This document shows, in pieces, positions 26,701-39,418 of a stretch of 64,000 bases of DNA. The position numbers were made by a program, and so were the translations under genes. Position 1 is the first letter of the stretch, and the number at the start of each line of letters is the position of its first letter. Below the pieces are notes generated by a model that saw nothing but the letters and a program-made list of their open reading frames with translations, made no database searches and had not been told where the DNA came from. The DNA comes from Paulinella micropora (Eukaryota > Cercozoa > Imbricatea > Euglyphida), in the NCBI GenBank assembly GCA_009731375.1, contig BJOX01000097.1, positions 141,019 to 205,018 of the forward strand, in the 5' to 3' direction.

Positions 26701-27020
26701 CATGCCAGTCACTAGAGCTGATGAATAATATGCACGGGCATTTATTCTTCAAGCGCTGCGCACGTCGTCCTTTGACGTACTTGCGGGAGCTGATAGAAGC
26801 GGACTATAGGGTCCGTGAACTTCAGCTCCGTGGCTTCATGTTAAAGGAGTACAAGTACCGGTGTACATTGTGCGCCCGCCGTTTTGTTTACCAGAAATGT
26901 TTCAAGACTCACATGGCTGATTGTCGCCAAGACGAGCCTGACATTTCTGATGTCATCAATGTTGACAAGTCACACTTTTGGGAGCAGTGTGACTTTGTCG
27001 CTGCTAACGAAGACGATTAA
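23757..27020 (+). pseudogene. Second DDE transposase-like gene, degenerate
   Basis: Relative of the 3.5-6.9 kb gene. The likely start is ATG 23,778 with a Lys/Arg-rich N-terminus. An in-frame TAA is at 24,006, and a frameshift lies near 24,400. A 61-bp GT-AG intron (24,539-24,599) joins in frame. A frameshift in the G-run at 24,771 precedes GGDGSK (first Asp region). A donor GTGAGG near 24,989 and an acceptor TAG near 25,720 would remove the poly-C/N segment. Then come TGDMKWLRTVCG (second Asp) with FCYMC, TGA at 25,917, PDLLHMM, TGA at 26,172, SLELMNN (likely Glu), and a C2HC finger C-x2-C-x12-H-x3-C near 26,865-26,930. It ends in TAA. The motifs line up one for one with the first gene. The stops and shifts suggest a dead copy. 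Confidence 0.65.
25255..25529. other. Poly-C bounded assembly gap
   Basis: N from 25,280 to 25,512, with runs of C on both sides. Its true content is unknown. It falls in the presumed intron of the transposase-like gene. Confidence 0.9.
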
Positions 27021-27101
27021 TAAATTTATTCGTTATATTAATATTAATATCTATAATTATTAATAATGTTAATATTAATATATATATATTATTAATAATA
27101 T

Positions 27102-27136
<35 letters not shown>

Positions 27137-27380
27137 TAATAATAATATTAATATATATTAATTAATACTAATATTGCGGCTACTATTAAGTAAATTTACC
27201 GGATTCATTATTAATACTATTAATACACTATGATATTAATAATTGATGATGAAATTTAATTTTTTTTAAAAAAAAGGGTCACAAACAGATGTGGTCAGGC
27301 TTTCATTAATTAAATTTAGCCTGACCATACCTGCTTGTGAAAGTTGGTGGGGTGGAACAACAACCGCCACCCCGGTTTGT
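27021..27380. other. AT-rich stretch with (TA)n, no gene
   Basis: ATTAATATTA-type repeats and a (TA)n run at 27,100-27,132. A diverged inverted repeat around GTCAGGCT/AGCCTGAC (27,293-27,325) includes TTAATTAAATTTA. Confidence 0.7.
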
Positions 27381-28170
<790 letters not shown>

Positions 28171-28201
28171 AAGTATTATTTAAAAAAAATAAAAAAAAAA
28201 G

Positions 28202-28613
28202 TCAAGTGCTGAATGAGTAACCTGACATCCGGGAATTCCCATCCCAATCTAGTTCCTGTTGCCCACGAGCCTCCCTACCCCCTCCCCTGTTTTGCTTTGG
28301 ATCAGAGGCACTGCGTTGAGAGCGGGTTGACATTGCATGTGAACCCACACTACCACCTACACTACCACCTACACTACCACCTACACTCCCACCTACACTC
28401 CTAGGACTTTCCACACGCATAGGCACAGCAGGGCTGTTAGCGGCACTGCGGTTAACTCGGGGGGAGCGGCGCACAGGGCTCGCCAAAGACGACCCAAAAC
28501 CTTGCGAAGGCGATGAAGGAGGATCTTGGCCAGCGTCCACGATGACAGACCCTGCCTCGCCAGCTTCACCAGCTCCTACCACAACCATCATAGGCGATCG
28601 AGACGAAGGGAAG

Positions 28614-28668
<55 letters not shown>

Positions 28669-29052
28669 GGGGAGAGGGACCGTCGATGGGGGCGTCGGGG
28701 TCGTACTCCACGACCGGCGCCGCGTTGGCCTGCTGCTGCTGTTCGCCGTCGGACTCGTTGTCGGTGCCCAGCTCCTCCGCCTCCAGCTCGCGCGGTACGT
28801 CCTCGTCTAGGACGTACTGCTCGAACTTGATGTGGCCGATCTTCTTGTAGGCAAAACGCTCCCGCCAGCCAACGATGGTGATGTAGACGTACTCCACGGG
28901 GACCACGCGGCCGCGATTGTGGACTTCGTAGCTGGCGATGATTCCACGCACGGCTGGCGGTAGGCGGAAGCCACCCTGCGCGTTGCGCACCACGTCGGCC
29001 GCCGTCAGCCAAGCTAACACAATCTTCTGCCACTCCCAGGCCCCATCGTAGA

Positions 29053-29103
<51 letters not shown>

Positions 29104-29370
29104 GCTGGCGTTTAGCTCGTAGGAATAACTGTAGGGCTTGCGCGAGCGAATCCACCACGGGTAGAAAATCTCGCTGCGCTCCGATTTGCCGTCGGAGTTG
29201 CAGCAGAATTGTCATCCGTCGGCAGATCGCAGCACCACCCTCCAGTTATTACCTACCGAGGTCGGCCGCTCGGGAAAAATGACGACAGCCCCGATGTGGA
29301 CAGTGGGAATGTAGTTGGCACGAGGGATACGGAGCTAGCAAACAGACAGAGAGAGAGAGAGAGGGAGAGT

Positions 29371-29401
<31 letters not shown>

Positions 29402-29497
29402 GCCCCCCCCCCCCNNNNNNNNNNCAGACAATCGTCTCACATTGCGGCTACACAACAACAAGAACAACAACAACACACACACACACAAAACATGAGG

Positions 29498-29556
<59 letters not shown>

Positions 29557-30270
29557 TTACCTCCTTGCAGTCGCTTTGTGGCACCAGGTGTTGGAAGCGC
29601 TTGAACCCAGCCCCTATTTCCCTCTGTGATTTGCGGAACATGGGCAGCAGGAGCATATCTAGCGTGGCATTCTTCGCATCTACCCCTAACTCTAACGCAA
29701 CTATATCGTCGTAATCCCGCACCCCCACAACGTAATTGTTGGGGGTGTCGCGGATAATGTGGGGCTTGACTTCGCTAACTAGCTTGCGGCTAATGTCCAT
29801 GTTGAATGGCCATGGTGTTGTGTATTTCATTTGGCGAGTGAAGCTGGGCGCGCCGCTGTATGTTATGGCACGCGAGCGTGTTAGGTATAGCTGCCTGCGG
29901 GCGAGAAGAAGAGGCATAGCAAGCTGTGAAGTGGTAGGCATGAGGCATAGGTTTTCATATGTAAGAGCAGCAGATTGGCGGCGTGGGCGTGGGCGTGGCT
30001 CATGAGCAGCTATGTTCATGCGCTGTGTGGGTGTGGGGCGTGGGTAGGGGCGGGTGCGCGTGGCCGATTGCCCAGTGTTTTTGTAGACGGCGGCCTGGGC
30101 CTTGTAAACGGCCCTGACTGTGACGTCGTAGGCGACGCCATGGACTTGCTTCGGGCGGGGAAGGTTCCACGAGCGCAGTCGGTCGAGCATCACGTTGAGG
30201 CAGGTGTTCCTCCACTTCCTCCACGATGGGGGCGGCTGGGGCCGAATTTGGAGCAGAGGCCATCGAAAAT
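28202..30270 (-). CDS. Spliced gene of unknown function with repeat expansions
   Basis: Exon 1 begins after an acceptor TTTGCAG at 30,271 and has ATG 30,263 (MASAPNSAPAAPIVEEVEE). A frame change near 30,200 leads to a long frame containing QVHGVAYDVTVRAVYK and GVRDYDDIVALELGVDAKNA. It ends at a consensus donor GTAAGC at 29,560. Exon 2 (29,334-29,257) is phase 0 and reads LRIPRANYIPTVHIGAVVIF. A further frame then includes WQKIVLAWLTAADVV and VPVEYVYITIVGW, an acidic stretch, and a Ser/Pro/Gly-rich end with four SVGG repeats. Two microsatellites sit inside the coding frame: (GA)n at 29,057-29,100, read as Arg-Glu, and (CT)n at 28,614-28,666, read as Ser-Leu. Either may instead be intron. I recognise no domain. 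The non-repetitive frame and splice sites make a real host gene or domesticated element likely. Confidence 0.6.
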
Positions 30271-31333
30271 CTGCAAACACAAGCAAAAAGCATGGGAAAT
30301 AGGCCTAAAATGCAGAGGACACATAGTTCCAACAGTAGACAAGCACAACAGGGCATAAACAGCGACAACAGAGACACACAACATAGCAAAAGTAAAAAAC
30401 AAAACATTTCAGAAAAATGCAAAATACAGTCAAAACAGTCAGATTTGACAGGCATAATGTGTAGAATGTGTTGTTTTGTGTTTGTTTCATGAACCCTACC
30501 AGGCATGGAGCAGGCAACATTTATTGTAATGTGGCATGTGTGGTTTGCTCAAACACACTTTAGCGCAATGAAATAGAAACAATAACAGCAAGTATAAACT
30601 TCCAACCCCCCTCTCACATCGACCAGAAACACGAAATGACTGCAACCAGCATATTTAAACACCCCAACACCCACAGAGTTAAAGCAAACAAAAGCCAAGC
30701 AAAGGAGACAATGAGGGCGCGTAGGGGAGACACGAAAACAAACATGGCAGCACAGAACAAGAATGCCTGAAGTTCAGAGTGGGCGAGCATAGGCAAGGAA
30801 TGAAGGGGGGACAGAGTTTTTGAGGCGAATCAGGAGAGCAACACTTGGAAGACAATATGCAAGACAAACATGCAAGAAAGAGTTACAAGAAACGCATGGA
30901 CAAGGAACAAATACAACATGGTGGGACAAGGAGAAACGTGGCAGGACAAACACACCCAAACGCAGGCAGTTGAACAGATAAAAAAAAAAGAATTGTAGGA
31001 AAGTGAGTGTAGGTATGTGGCAAGCAAGTAGGTTCAAGAATTTTGGAATTTAGTGAAGTGGGGAATGCAAAAAGAGGAAGCAAAAAGCATGAACACAGCA
31101 CGTTGTTGAGAGGGAATCCACACGTTGGCATCCTAAATGCATGCTCAAGGCAGTACATATCCAACCGTTGCCTCCTTTTGTCAGAAACGAGGTGAGAGCC
31201 AGAGCGATTACCTGCGAGCCATTGAATCTGAAAGGAAAGATCATAAAGCACAAGCAGCTGCTGTGCAAGCTTGCATCGATCTGTACATGAAAAAAAAGCA
31301 GGACAGCAGAAATGCATTGGAAAAAGCCACTGG
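30271..31333. other. Pyrimidine-rich (minus strand) flank, probably intron or 5' region
   Basis: On the minus strand this is T/C-rich with several possible splice sites, so it may be the first intron of the preceding gene. On the plus strand 31,137-31,340 could encode 67 residues with a charged helical look (RAIESERKDHKAQAAAVQA) just before the inverted repeat. I cannot tell if that is an exon. Confidence 0.45.
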
Positions 31334-31531
31334 GTGGTAGGCTTGAACCTGAAAAGTATGGTGGATTCCATGCAAACTTTAAATTGAGATTTTGTAAAAA
31401 CTACTAAAAATTTCTTGACACCGATTGCAGATTCTGAATCCGGGTGATCTGAAGAATTTATGAACATATTTTTTATTATTTTTAAAAGGCGGATTGACTA
31501 AAGACCTATGGGGGGTTTAGAAAAACATATG
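31334..31531 (-). repeat. Left arm of a 200-bp inverted repeat around copia
   Basis: It pairs as reverse complement with 39,942-40,157. Shared words include AGGCTTGAACCT with AGGTTCAAGCC, and GATTCTGAATCC with GGATTCAGAATC. Arms are clearly diverged. This arm abuts the broken outer end of the copia 3' LTR. Confidence 0.85.
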
Positions 31532-31532
31532 T

Positions 31533-31772
31533 TTACCGACCCCTTTCAGGATCTATCCGGGCTACCTAGGAAGACTATCTACGCAGTATGGAAACGCACT
31601 TTAATAACTCGTATAATAAAAGAACTCACGCTTTGACTTCTACGTCACAAACTGACTAACTTAGGTATAGGTCTTACGCATTTTCGGTTAACATTGGCAT
31701 TATTGACTGTCCGGCCTATTGACAAATCAACTACCTAAGTAACGGTGAATTAAATCGAAGTAGTACTGACCA
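31533..31772 (-). repeat. Copia 3' LTR, truncated
   Basis: It aligns with 39,137-39,418 but lacks the last 25 bp found in the 5' LTR, and it is shorter by several internal indels of 3-11 bp. Inside it lies a polypurine tract, AAGGGGGAG on the minus strand (31,776-31,784), which fixes the LTR start at TGGTCA. Confidence 0.88.
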
Positions 31773-32043
31773 ACGCTCCCCCTTAGTTATTTGTCAATAT
31801 TATAACTATCGTCTTAAGTGTCTTATAGTTCTGAAGCAAATGAAAAATTTGCAAGCGCCTCCCGTAAGGGGTATCAAAAGTCACTAAAAACTGTATGTAT
31901 AAAAACGTTAGGGGTGTGAGGAAACAAGTGAAAAGAAAGGAAAGCGAGCTGTATGCGATAAAGTAAGACCGTCCTACGTCTTTATCCACTTGGCACCAGA
32001 AAAGTCAGGAATTCTTGCCACCGGCCACCGCGTGGCCTGAGGG

Positions 32044-32340
32044 CTAATCAACCTCTCCGCGTAGCTCATCGCAACTGTGTCCGTAGCCGTCTTCCGCTCC
32101 GCCTTCATCGACTTCCCACTGTTCATCTTCCGTATCGTCGCCCTGATCTTCATCGTTCTCCCAAAGCTGTTCTATAGCCTGTCTCGGATATCTTCCATGT
32201 TTTAGCCTCAGAAACTCCGCTCGATTAATTCCCCATTCAGTGTACTGGTCTATGACCCGATCGAAGGGTACGGAGTCCAGCCAAGACATCGATCGCAGGT
32301 TCCACTGCTTCCAGTCCGGCATCGACAATACTAAACAACT
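32044..32340 (-). CDS. Small acidic ORF downstream of copia pol
   Basis: Beginning at an ATG near 32,322 it reads MPDWKQWNLRSMSWLDSVPF and ends in an Asp/Glu-rich tail with a TAG stop. It is in the same frame as pol after the pol TGA (32,389-32,391). A T-rich stretch with a TTTAG acceptor-like end separates them, so it could be a spliced 3' exon, a readthrough tail or a separate small ORF. I do not recognise it. Confidence 0.45.
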   Translation of the reverse strand, partial: SCLVLSMPDWKQWNLRSMSWLDSVPFDRVIDQYTEWGINRAEFLRLKHGRYPRQAIEQLWENDEDQGDDTEDEQWEVDEGGAEDGYGHSCDELRGEVD

Positions 32341-32388
32341 CACACAAAACGAAAACAAAAACACAAAACATAGGTGAAGCACCCGTAG

Positions 32389-35300
32389 TCATTCCGGTTC
32401 ACCCGGAATGATAACCGTAAATTTGTTGAGCAAATAAGTAAACTGCTCGCGCGGTAACGGTTTAGTGAGTAAATCTCCTATCTGCTTTTTAGTTCCTACC
32501 TTTATGAACTTTATCTCTCCATCTCTCTGAAGGTGATGAATGAAGTGTAATTCGAGAGGCAAATGTTTGGTGCGGGGTCCGGATAATCCTCTTTCACCCG
32601 CGAGAATTGTTTGCGAATTATCCTCGAAAATTTCTACTGCACCTTTTTGCGGAATTCCGAGTTCCTGTCTGACATGGCCTCTTGCTAGTCCTTCTCTTAT
32701 GCATTCAGCAGCCGCGTAAATTTCCGCGTCATTTGAACTAAGTGCTATCCTACTCTGTCTTTTTGAAAGCCAACCTATCGGGTCTCCTCCCCACAAAATT
32801 ATAAAACCTGTGCGAGACTTACCCGTCTTCAAACAGACTTTGTGAGCGGCATCGGGCCACAAAGTAACCTTAGGGTAGGACATACCCTCTTGAACGGATT
32901 TTGGCCCGTTAAATGCTATACCGCGAAAAGACTTGATTAAATAGCGTATGATTCTGCCTAACATAGCGTAAGTTACTCCCTTGTCTATGGCTTGCATGAC
33001 GCTTGCAGCGTTAAGAGCTTGTTCGATATCTGGTCTTGTCATTTCGGCTAAATAAAGCAAACTGCCTACTATACTCGGAATAGACATTTTACGCAAAGCT
33101 GCATCTTCCGACATTGCTTCCGGTGTTTGGTCTACCGCTGGGGTACTGACCGGACGAGAATTTGCGTATCCTGTCTCACGTAAAATTTGCAATTGGTACT
33201 TTCTTTGGTGCAAAACGATTCTGCCTTTCTCATGCACTATCTCTTTCCCTTTGAATATCTTTGCGACTCCTAACCTTTTGAGTGGGTAGTACCGTTCTAA
33301 CGCAGACGCGAATTTTTCATAGGCAACTTTCTTTGTTAGGTGCGGAAAATATTAAATCATCCACGTGAAATACTCCCATTATCGCTTCTCTTATAGGCTT
33401 GTCTTTCTCTACGAACATGCATAAGTCGGAGTCTAACAACCTAAATCCTAGCTTTACTAACTTAGGGGCTAGTATGTCATACCACCTTCTACCTGCCTGA
33501 GGCGCACCATATAACGCTCCATCAACACGCAATATCATCCCCTCTTTGCCCTCTCTATCCATTGCTTCAGGTGGGTAGGCAAATACGGGATCTTGCATGC
33601 GGTCATTTAAGTAAGCATTTTTGAAATCAATTCCATAAAGCTTATTATCATGCCAGGCAGTTAGTTTGGCAAGCATGAGCAGTGAGCGATGTGAGGCACA
33701 AGCGACAAACAATTGGTCAGGGTTGAAACTAACTCCTGGCTCTAACATGTCTCCTCTTAAAGCTAATCTAGACTTAACAAACTTCCTTCCGTTCTCGTCT
33801 ATCTTTACTTTGTGAACCCATGTGAGCCTAACTATCTTGCTAACACCAGCCTTTTTGGCTTCGCTAAAGTTAACCCAAGTGTATGTCTTAAAGTCCTTAA
33901 GAGATTGAATCTCTTTCTTCATGCCCTCTAACAACTCTTTCGCTGTCAATCCCTGCTCAGCTATCTCTTTAGGCACACGAATGTTAAAATAAAGCAAAAG
34001 TTCATTTGGTTCATTCATGCATCTGTCATAACATAACATAGCACTCTCCAACTCTCCAGCAGGCAATACGGACTCCCCCTCACTTACCTTGTACTTATTG
34101 ATCTCAGAATCTAGCATCTTCTCTAGTCTGTCCTCAAACTGAACAAAGTGAGATGGCTTAGGTTGTTTTCTAACTTTTAACCTCTCTTTGGGGGCACACT
34201 TCTGCTTTGATATGCCTGTGCGCACTTTACTCTCCCAGCCCTCTCCGTATGTCTTCTCTGCCCACTCGTCTCGCCACTCTCTTGCAAGAACTCTCACTCT
34301 CACTCCCTCTAGTTCCTAAACCTCAACTACTTTCTCTTTTCGTTTTAGTTCACTATGCAGTCGTGATGGTGGTTGTTGTGCTTGTGGTGGTTGTTGTTGT
34401 GCCTGTCGTCTTATTCGTTTTCCTTCTTGAACTATGTTAGCTTCTGTGATCTTGTCACTCTGCTCCCATGTTCTTCCTTTACTAGGTTGCTCACTCTCTT
34501 CATATGCTCTTCTCTCATGCTGTGCTTGAGGGTCAGATGCATCTGTGAGTGCGTGTGCATGTCCTAGTCCTGTGTTGTTTGTCTGTGGGGTTGTGTCGGT
34601 GGGATGGGGTGCAGCTGTCGGTGTGGTGTCGATGTCCTGTGTTGAAAAGCTATCTTGTGTTTGTGTGTGTTTGTGATCTATGCTGACTCCCTCTGTGTCC
34701 CCTCCATACCCCCCCTGTCCTTGTTGACTATCTGACTGACTAACATCATCGACATTGTCATATGTATCGTCATCGTCATGAGTCTGTGTCGCGTCCCCTT
34801 GTGCGTGGGTGGTGGTGACTGTGGTGGTGGTGGGTGTGGAGTGTGTTTGTTCAACATCGACATCCTTACTCTCACTCTCTCCCTCAGCTACATCCTCATC
34901 CCACTTGACTGTTCTCTCTGGATGTGCTTCCTTCCCTATCACGTACGGGTTAAACCGCACGTTTCTAACTCCTGTCACTACTTTCCTACGTCCCACACTC
35001 TATCCAATTCCCTAAATAAGCCATACCCTACTAGCATAACTTTCTTTCCTCTAAACTGTCCCTTTCTACCTTTGCCTATATACATTACTCCCATGCAACC
35101 TATCGGTCTAAGGTGTCTTAAAAACGGTTTCCTTCCCAATAACTGCTCAAATGGGGACATTCCCTTCCTAGGCCCTTGGGTGGCACGCAAAATGTTATGT
35201 AGAGTGGTTGCCGAATGCTCCATCTCTGCCCAGAAAGAAATGGGCAGGTGGGCATGGTAACGCATGGCTCTTGCGGCCCCAGCCGTAATGTCATTGGCTT

Positions 35301-35960
35301 TTTCAGCGATTGGGTTACCATCTTTGTCCCCCGTTGCTGACGTTTTCCAAATAAACTGACTAGGCTTCCACCACTCACCTCTTTTGGGACATCAAACTCT
35401 TGATCACATCTAATTTCTTGTACTTTGTTTCCTGTCTGTCTCTCATAAAATGCTACCGCCTGCTTAATGCAGTCAATAAATTCGTTCTTATGCGCAAGAT
35501 AATAATCCTTAATAAACAACGAGTAATCGTCCGTGACCGAAAATTTGTGTCTCTTGCCGTGTATTGACCGTGCTGACCACGTTCCGGTGTCTATGTGTAA
35601 TACTACTCCTGGCTTACTAGCTCTCTCTATCTTATTAGCTTTATACCTAGGCAACTGCTTTGCCTTACCTATCATGCATGATTCGCAAAATTCTACTTTC
35701 TTCTCATCTCCTACTAGCTTTATGCCTAATGCATTTGCCAAAGCTCTCATCTTTTTGATGCTATAGTGTCCACATGAATGGAACAATTCTATACCTACCT
35801 TTCTAATCGCACCAGGCTTGCAGGGATAAGACGCGTACAGCGTTACCTCCCCTGTTTTGCCTTCTGTCTGCCTACGCTTCTGTCTTTCTCTCCTGGGGTT
35901 TCCCTCCCCTTTTACCCACCACATCTCTTTTCTTATTCTGTGGGGGTTCATAACGCTCAT
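32389..35960 (-). pseudogene. pol: Copia integrase-RT-RNase H region
   Basis: Integrase: an HSCGH and FCESC zinc-binding region (35,800-35,690), the core Asp in LHIDTGT and CDQEFD, and the Glu-bearing segment ending near 34,980. RT: GIDFKNAYLNDRM, then ALYGAPQAGRRWYD and the FHVDDL catalytic box near 33,355. RNase H: PDAAHKV, LSSNDAEIYAA, FEDN and TKHLPLELHFI, ending at TGA 32,389. Frame changes occur near 33,330 (an extra A in an A-rich run), in the linker near 34,310, near 35,000, and near 35,280-35,380. Each segment is well conserved apart from its breaks. Confidence 0.88.
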
Positions 35961-38900
35961 TTATGTCTAATGGAGTGTCAAATTCATCGTCTCATCTGTA
36001 AAGAAGGGTTGACATGAGCCTACCTCTTACCAGTACGTCTTTCTCCTCTAATCTTATGGGGTGTTTGAGTATGACTAGCTGTCCATTTTGGTGAATGATT
36101 GACCGGTGATGGGTATTATCCATCCTGCCGGTTGAGGCGATATTCACGGGTAACCTGGCGTCAAGGAGCATTGGCCTTGACACCGTAATTGGTCTACCGT
36201 GTCCGTTGATACGCGACACTCTTGCCGTCCCCTCCTGTCCTATCTCACACTCTCCATTACCTGTGATTAGCTTGACAGGGGGTACGGACTTAATGTCGTG
36301 TAACATTTCAGGGTTGCAGGGTACGGACTTAATGTCGTGTAACATTTCAGGGTTGCATGCTATGTCTCGAGACGACCCGCTATCCTGAACTATCGTGCTT
36401 TTTCTGTCTCGCCCCCCTTCCCCATCTAACACTAGTGCGTAGTTCTGTTTGCTGTTCTTGTGTTGTGATGGTGCTGGTGATTGCGAGGTGTTGCTGTTTT
36501 GGGTCTGCGTTGGTGGGGATACTGTTGTGCGAGCTGCGTGTGCTATATACACTCCCTCTATTGCTCTCACCACATCTGTCAAGAACTCATCTAGCACTAA
36601 CTTCCTCTCACTCACTCTCTTTACCTCACCATTGCTTTCCCTAATGCATGTTGTTGTGAGTTGTTGAGCGAGCTGTTCTATGTCTTTGAAAGTGATGATG
36701 GGTGGCGTGTTGGTGTGTGGTTGGGCTTGAGGTTTTGGACCTGCTTGTGGTGTCGGGGTTGCTGCTGCGCCTTCCCGCTGCTTCCCCTTGGCCTCCCCGG
36801 TCCCTACGGCAACACTGGGCAGTCCGGCAGATACCGGACTCCCACTCTTAGCGTGAGTCTTCCTGATAATACCATGTTTCTCAAAACATTTCTTAACATT
36901 GCCTTTCCGCGTAAATGTCGGAAATTCCGGGTCAACATCATCATCATCCAAGCATGATGCCATTGCCATGTCATGTCTGATCTCATCAGAACATCTAGAG
37001 TCATTCTCACTATCATAGTATGATTCCTCCATCTCTTCTTCTCCTTCTTCTTCCTCTCTTTGCATTGGTGTGTCATCTGTTTGCGTGACATGTGCGGATG
37101 ATGCGGTGTGAGGTGTTTGTGTGGTGGAGGTGTGTTTTTGCGGTGATATCTCTAGACGCCTACTCCCCCTCACTTCCCTTTTCACTCCCTTTTGCTCACT
37201 CTCTCCCTCCTTCTGTGGAGATTGGTTGGTGAATGTGGTAGTGAGGTCGTGTGGTATGACTATACCTTTTGCTTTTGCATCCTCACGCAAACCACTATCA
37301 TCAGGGTAGTAAGGGGATTTGGGGGGACGGAGGTCTGGGCTGACAGCTAAGTCAAGTAAAAAATACTCTTTGTCCTGCTTTTTCGCATGATAGCCGCAAA
37401 ATAATCCATATGTCAACCTAGAAGCTTGCATAGCATTTGGTCCCCTCTTGTCTTTTTCAAGAGAGATCTGACAAGGACTGTTCATTTTATTCTTGCCGTG
37501 ACACTTAAGGGACCTCGGTCTCTCTTTGCTATACCTCTCAATGGTTGTCAGAGGTGTTTTGGGAACGGGGTTTTGACGCTGTGGGGTGTTAGTGGAGGTG
37601 TCCCTTGTTAGCTGACTCTGAAAGCGTGAGATTGGCGTGACGGAGGGACTCCCTCCGTCACTTCTATTTGTCGACAGGGGACGAACACCTGGCTCAATTT
37701 GAGGTTCCCCAGACTCGACACTCGCTCTCTCCCTGCCTCTCTCTTCGTCAGGGGTTTCCCCAGGGTCGTCTAGGACATCTCCCCCCATGAAGACGAGCAA
37801 AGCGTCACTATCTGTTTCTGTGTCCCCCTCTTGTTCCTCTTTTCCAATCTTTGTCCTTGAGAGACTTTTTGTGCTTATTGCTGTGAGGTTTTCCCTTTTT
37901 CTTTTTATTATCGTTCTTGTCTTCACTCGCTTGAATTTTCTTACGGGGTTGCTTTGCTGTACAATACTTCTTGGTATGACCTTTCTCATCACACTCGTAA
38001 CAAGTGACTTTGAGCCACCACTCCTCCTTCTTGAACTTGAATTTTCTGTACTTGCCCTTACCTCCTTCGCCCTCATCTCCCTTATCACCTGCTAAGAGGT
38101 TTGTCTCCCTCTTCTGCCTCGTGGGCTTTTCAGGTCTCTCCTTCCTCTCTTCTCCTCTCCACTTATCCTTTCTCCACAACGCCCATGTGTCTCGTGCGCT
38201 GTCAACTAAGTCGTCAAATCCTGGTCTAAGGTTGGTGGTAGGTTGAAGTAGAGTGCTTTGAAGTTCTCTCCGTATGCGGGGTGTTTTGCAAGCTTAGCGA
38301 GCAGGGCTCTTATGAGGTCATCTTCGTCGAATGGATGAGTTCTGTGATTCTCTACCTCCCTTCATTGCAACATAATCATTCAACCATGCATCAACATTTT
38401 GTCCGGGTTTTGGATACATGCTCTCGAAAATTTGCGCTTTTATGTTCTTGTTAACCCCGGAGATTGAACCGAACTTGGCCCACTGCCTCTATCAGCTCTA
38501 TCGGTCCTGTGACTGTCTTAGTACGTAAATATCGAACGACAACAGAATGAGAAAAAGCAACAGACAGAATGAGTTGTAGTGTTCGCATGCGCTCATAATG
38601 CTTCTTTTCTTTCTGTACTACTTTCACTCTTAGTGTGTGTGCTCGTTTCGACTGTCTTCGTTTCTCACGCTTCAGTTTCTTTGCTCTTTTCTCTCTCCAA
38701 TGTTTCTTTTGTTCGTCAGTTAGCTTCGCCCAATCCTTTGGTTTGTCTTCGGTGGGTGTCTTGCTCTCATCTTTCTTCAGCGTTTTGGGTCTCTGTCTAC
38801 CCGCGTCTGACGCACTGCCTTCATCGTCAGAATCGACATCAGTGGTATTATGATCCTCTGAGTCAGGTTCATCAGGCAATTCCCTCTCCTCAATCTCCAG

Positions 38901-39047
38901 TGCTTTGAAAGGGTCATAAGGATATTTAACCTTCGCCTTTGCTGGGTCATCAAATGCCAGCGTGATGCACTCACCACGCCAGGCACTGATGCCCTTTGCA
39001 TAGTTCACTAGCTTGTAACGGAAGTCGGAATAGTTCAGTGGTACCAT
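35961..39047 (-). pseudogene. gag: Copia gag and protease region
   Basis: ATG 39,047 starts MVPLNYSDFRYKLVNYAKG. A gag core with acidic linker follows, then frame changes near 38,455 and 38,300-38,220. Next is a zinc knuckle C-x2-C-x4-H-x4-C (37,961-38,002) in a Lys/Arg-rich context, then a long low-complexity linker. The protease active site is IVQDSGSS at about 36,380-36,395. Just after it a 39-bp unit is duplicated in tandem (36,281-36,319 and 36,320-36,358), which repeats 13 residues, CNPEMLHDIKSVP. TGA near 35,990 interrupts a frame that continues as DDEFDTPLDINERYEPP. Confidence 0.85.
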
Positions 39048-39097
39048 CCAACTGCGGGATGTACTCTTGCTTTAAACACATTGTTTTCTTAGTTCCA

Positions 39098-39111
39098 AGG
39101 CTCATAACCTT
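39098..39111 (-). promoter_or_regulatory. Candidate copia primer-binding site
   Basis: On the minus strand AGGTTATGAGCC follows the LTR end (...TTCCCA). It resembles the initiator-Met-tRNA-complementary PBS of many copia elements (TGGTATCAGAGCC), with differences. Confidence 0.5.
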
Positions 39112-39418
39112 TGGGAAGCTACCCATCGTGGAACCTTTACCGACCCCTTTCAGGATCTATTCGGGCTAGCTAGCAAGACCGTAGGCTATCTACGCAGTAT
39201 GGGCTCGGAAACGCATTTTAATAACAGAGTCGTATAATAAAAGAACTGACGCTTTGACTTCCACGGATTCACAAACTGACTAACTTAGATATAGGTCTTA
39301 CGCATTTTCTGCCCGGGCCCTGTTAACATCATTGGCATTATTGACTATCCGGCCTATTGACAAATCAATCATCTAAGTAACGGTGAATCAAATTGAAATA
39401 GTGATAGAGTAATGACCA
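39112..39418 (-). repeat. Copia 5' LTR
   Basis: On the minus strand it starts TGGTCA and ends TTCCCA, so TG and CA termini are present. It is longer than the 3' copy by internal short blocks and by its last 25 bp. Those 25 bp recur alone at 12,161-12,186. Confidence 0.8.

Larger units (their letters stand above)
31533..39418 (-). mobile_element. Ty1/copia-type LTR retrotransposon, frameshifted
   Basis: Integrase precedes RT and RNase H, which defines the Ty1/copia order. On the minus strand it runs 5' LTR (39,112-39,418), PBS, gag with CCHC, protease, integrase, RT, RNase H, a small extra ORF, polypurine tract and 3' LTR (31,533-31,772, outer end lost). At least six frame changes split the polyprotein, so this copy is probably inactive unless the indels are assembly errors. 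Confidence 0.92.
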
